In this document: piece after piece, positions 5,225 to 5,434 of the stretch
How positions within the stretch are numbered: the stretch's first letter is position 1
How the letters are laid out: the number at the start of each line of letters is the position of its first letter
Assembly: GCA_018827845.1 (NCBI GenBank)
Contig: JAHJXC010000089.1
Location: 1 to 5,434, forward strand
DNA: 5,434 nt
Reading direction: 5' to 3'
Origin: Patescibacteria group bacterium
GTDB taxonomy: Bacteria; Patescibacteriota; Minisyncoccia; UBA9983
Program-made: the position numbers and the translations under genes
The notes under the pieces: generated by a model
Databases searched by the model: none
What the model was told of the DNA's origin: nothing
What the model saw: the letters and a program-made list of their open reading frames with translations, nothing else

Positions 5225-5434
5225 AAAATCTTGTTCCTAGGAATGCCCAGGATTAACCCCCAATAATTAGCGGTTTTGGCTGAAATGCTGCGTCTTTTAG
5301 TTAATACTTTTTTAAAATCGGATTTTTTATAATTTCTAAATAACCATCTTAATGCAGTCGCATCGCCATATTCCAAAACTCGAGAAATAACGTATTCCGG
5401 ATATCTTTTTAAGTCCAGTTTATCAGCATCAACA
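5173..5434 (-). CDS. DUF6922-like small protein, putative antitoxin partner, 5' end outside window
   Basis: The frame is open to the right edge, and 86 residues plus the TAG stop are visible. It begins VDADKLDLKRYPEYVISRVL, then EYGDATALRWLF, then the basic ISAKTANYWGLILGIP and CLRRQ near the end. I recognise this from memory as the DUF6922-type small protein often found directly upstream of AbiEii-like nucleotidyltransferases, especially in CPR genomes. A TTG at 5376 could be read as a start, but coding clearly continues upstream with family-typical residues, so the gene is truncated by the window, probably by only 10-25 codons. It probably acts as the antitoxin or regulator of the overlapping toxin-like gene, in place of a classical AbiEi. 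There is no membrane segment; the basic centre would suit nucleic-acid binding. Confidence 0.75.
   Translation of the reverse strand, partial: VDADKLDLKRYPEYVISRVLEYGDATALRWLFRNYKKSDFKKVLTKRRSISAKTANYWGLILGIPRNKILCLRRQYQDKRQKIWKF

Noticed and set aside
5173..5376. A complete 67-residue gene starting at TTG 5376
   Set aside because: The frame stays open to the window edge, and the residues upstream of the TTG match the same small-protein family, so the gene is truncated by the window and the TTG is an internal leucine.
1..5434. tRNA, rRNA, CRISPR array or riboswitch
   Set aside because: No cloverleaf, rRNA-like stretch, regularly spaced direct repeats or long structured leader was seen. The intergenic gaps are too short (63-86 bp) to hold most of these.

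Overview
The window is an AT-rich bacterial segment in which every supported gene lies on the minus strand. The style suggests a small-genome member of the Candidate Phyla Radiation (Patescibacteria/Parcubacteria-like). The reasons are a RAYT-type Y1 transposase with the N-terminus usual in those genomes, an AbiEii-type nucleotidyltransferase paired with a small DUF6922-like protein, and very tight gene packing with start/stop overlaps. TGA is used as a stop at three gene ends, so the TGA-recoding lineages (Gracilibacteria/Absconditabacteria) are unlikely. The lineage is an inference from gene style only; no marker gene is present.

Layout, in direction of transcription (right to left). (1) 5434-4607: a DUF6922-like small protein, cut by the window edge, overlaps an AbiEii-family nucleotidyltransferase by 52 nt. 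This looks like a toxin-antitoxin or abortive-infection module. (2) 4580-742: a four-gene metabolic operon begins at a near-consensus sigma70-type promoter placed so close to the first ATG that the mRNA should be leaderless. Its order is PfkB kinase 1, PfkB kinase 2, class II aldolase, D-2-hydroxyacid dehydrogenase, with junctions of ATGA overlap, 3-nt gap and ATGA overlap. (3) 739-282: a 119-residue protein of unknown function has its own promoter, a strong Shine-Dalgarno sequence and an intrinsic terminator. (4) 268-1: a perfect 11-bp palindrome precedes the N-terminal part of a RAYT/IS200-like transposase, which runs off the left edge just before its expected HUH motif.

The operon reads as a sugar or sugar-phosphate module: one or two phosphorylations by PfkB kinases, aldol cleavage (or, in reverse, condensation) of a ketose phosphate by the aldolase, and NAD(P)H-linked interconversion of a small 2-ketoacid and 2-hydroxyacid such as glyoxylate or hydroxypyruvate. 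The substrate cannot be read from the sequence. The aldolase keeps its metal-binding residues but departs from the canonical fructose-bisphosphate aldolase at two substrate or catalytic positions, so 'FBP aldolase' should be taken as a family name only.

The points most worth a second look are this operon with its atypical aldolase, the leaderless start combined with an overlapping out-of-frame mini-ORF, the transposase palindrome that appears to contain its own promoter, the DUF6922-AbiEii pair, and a perfect 11-bp palindrome inside the dehydrogenase coding sequence.
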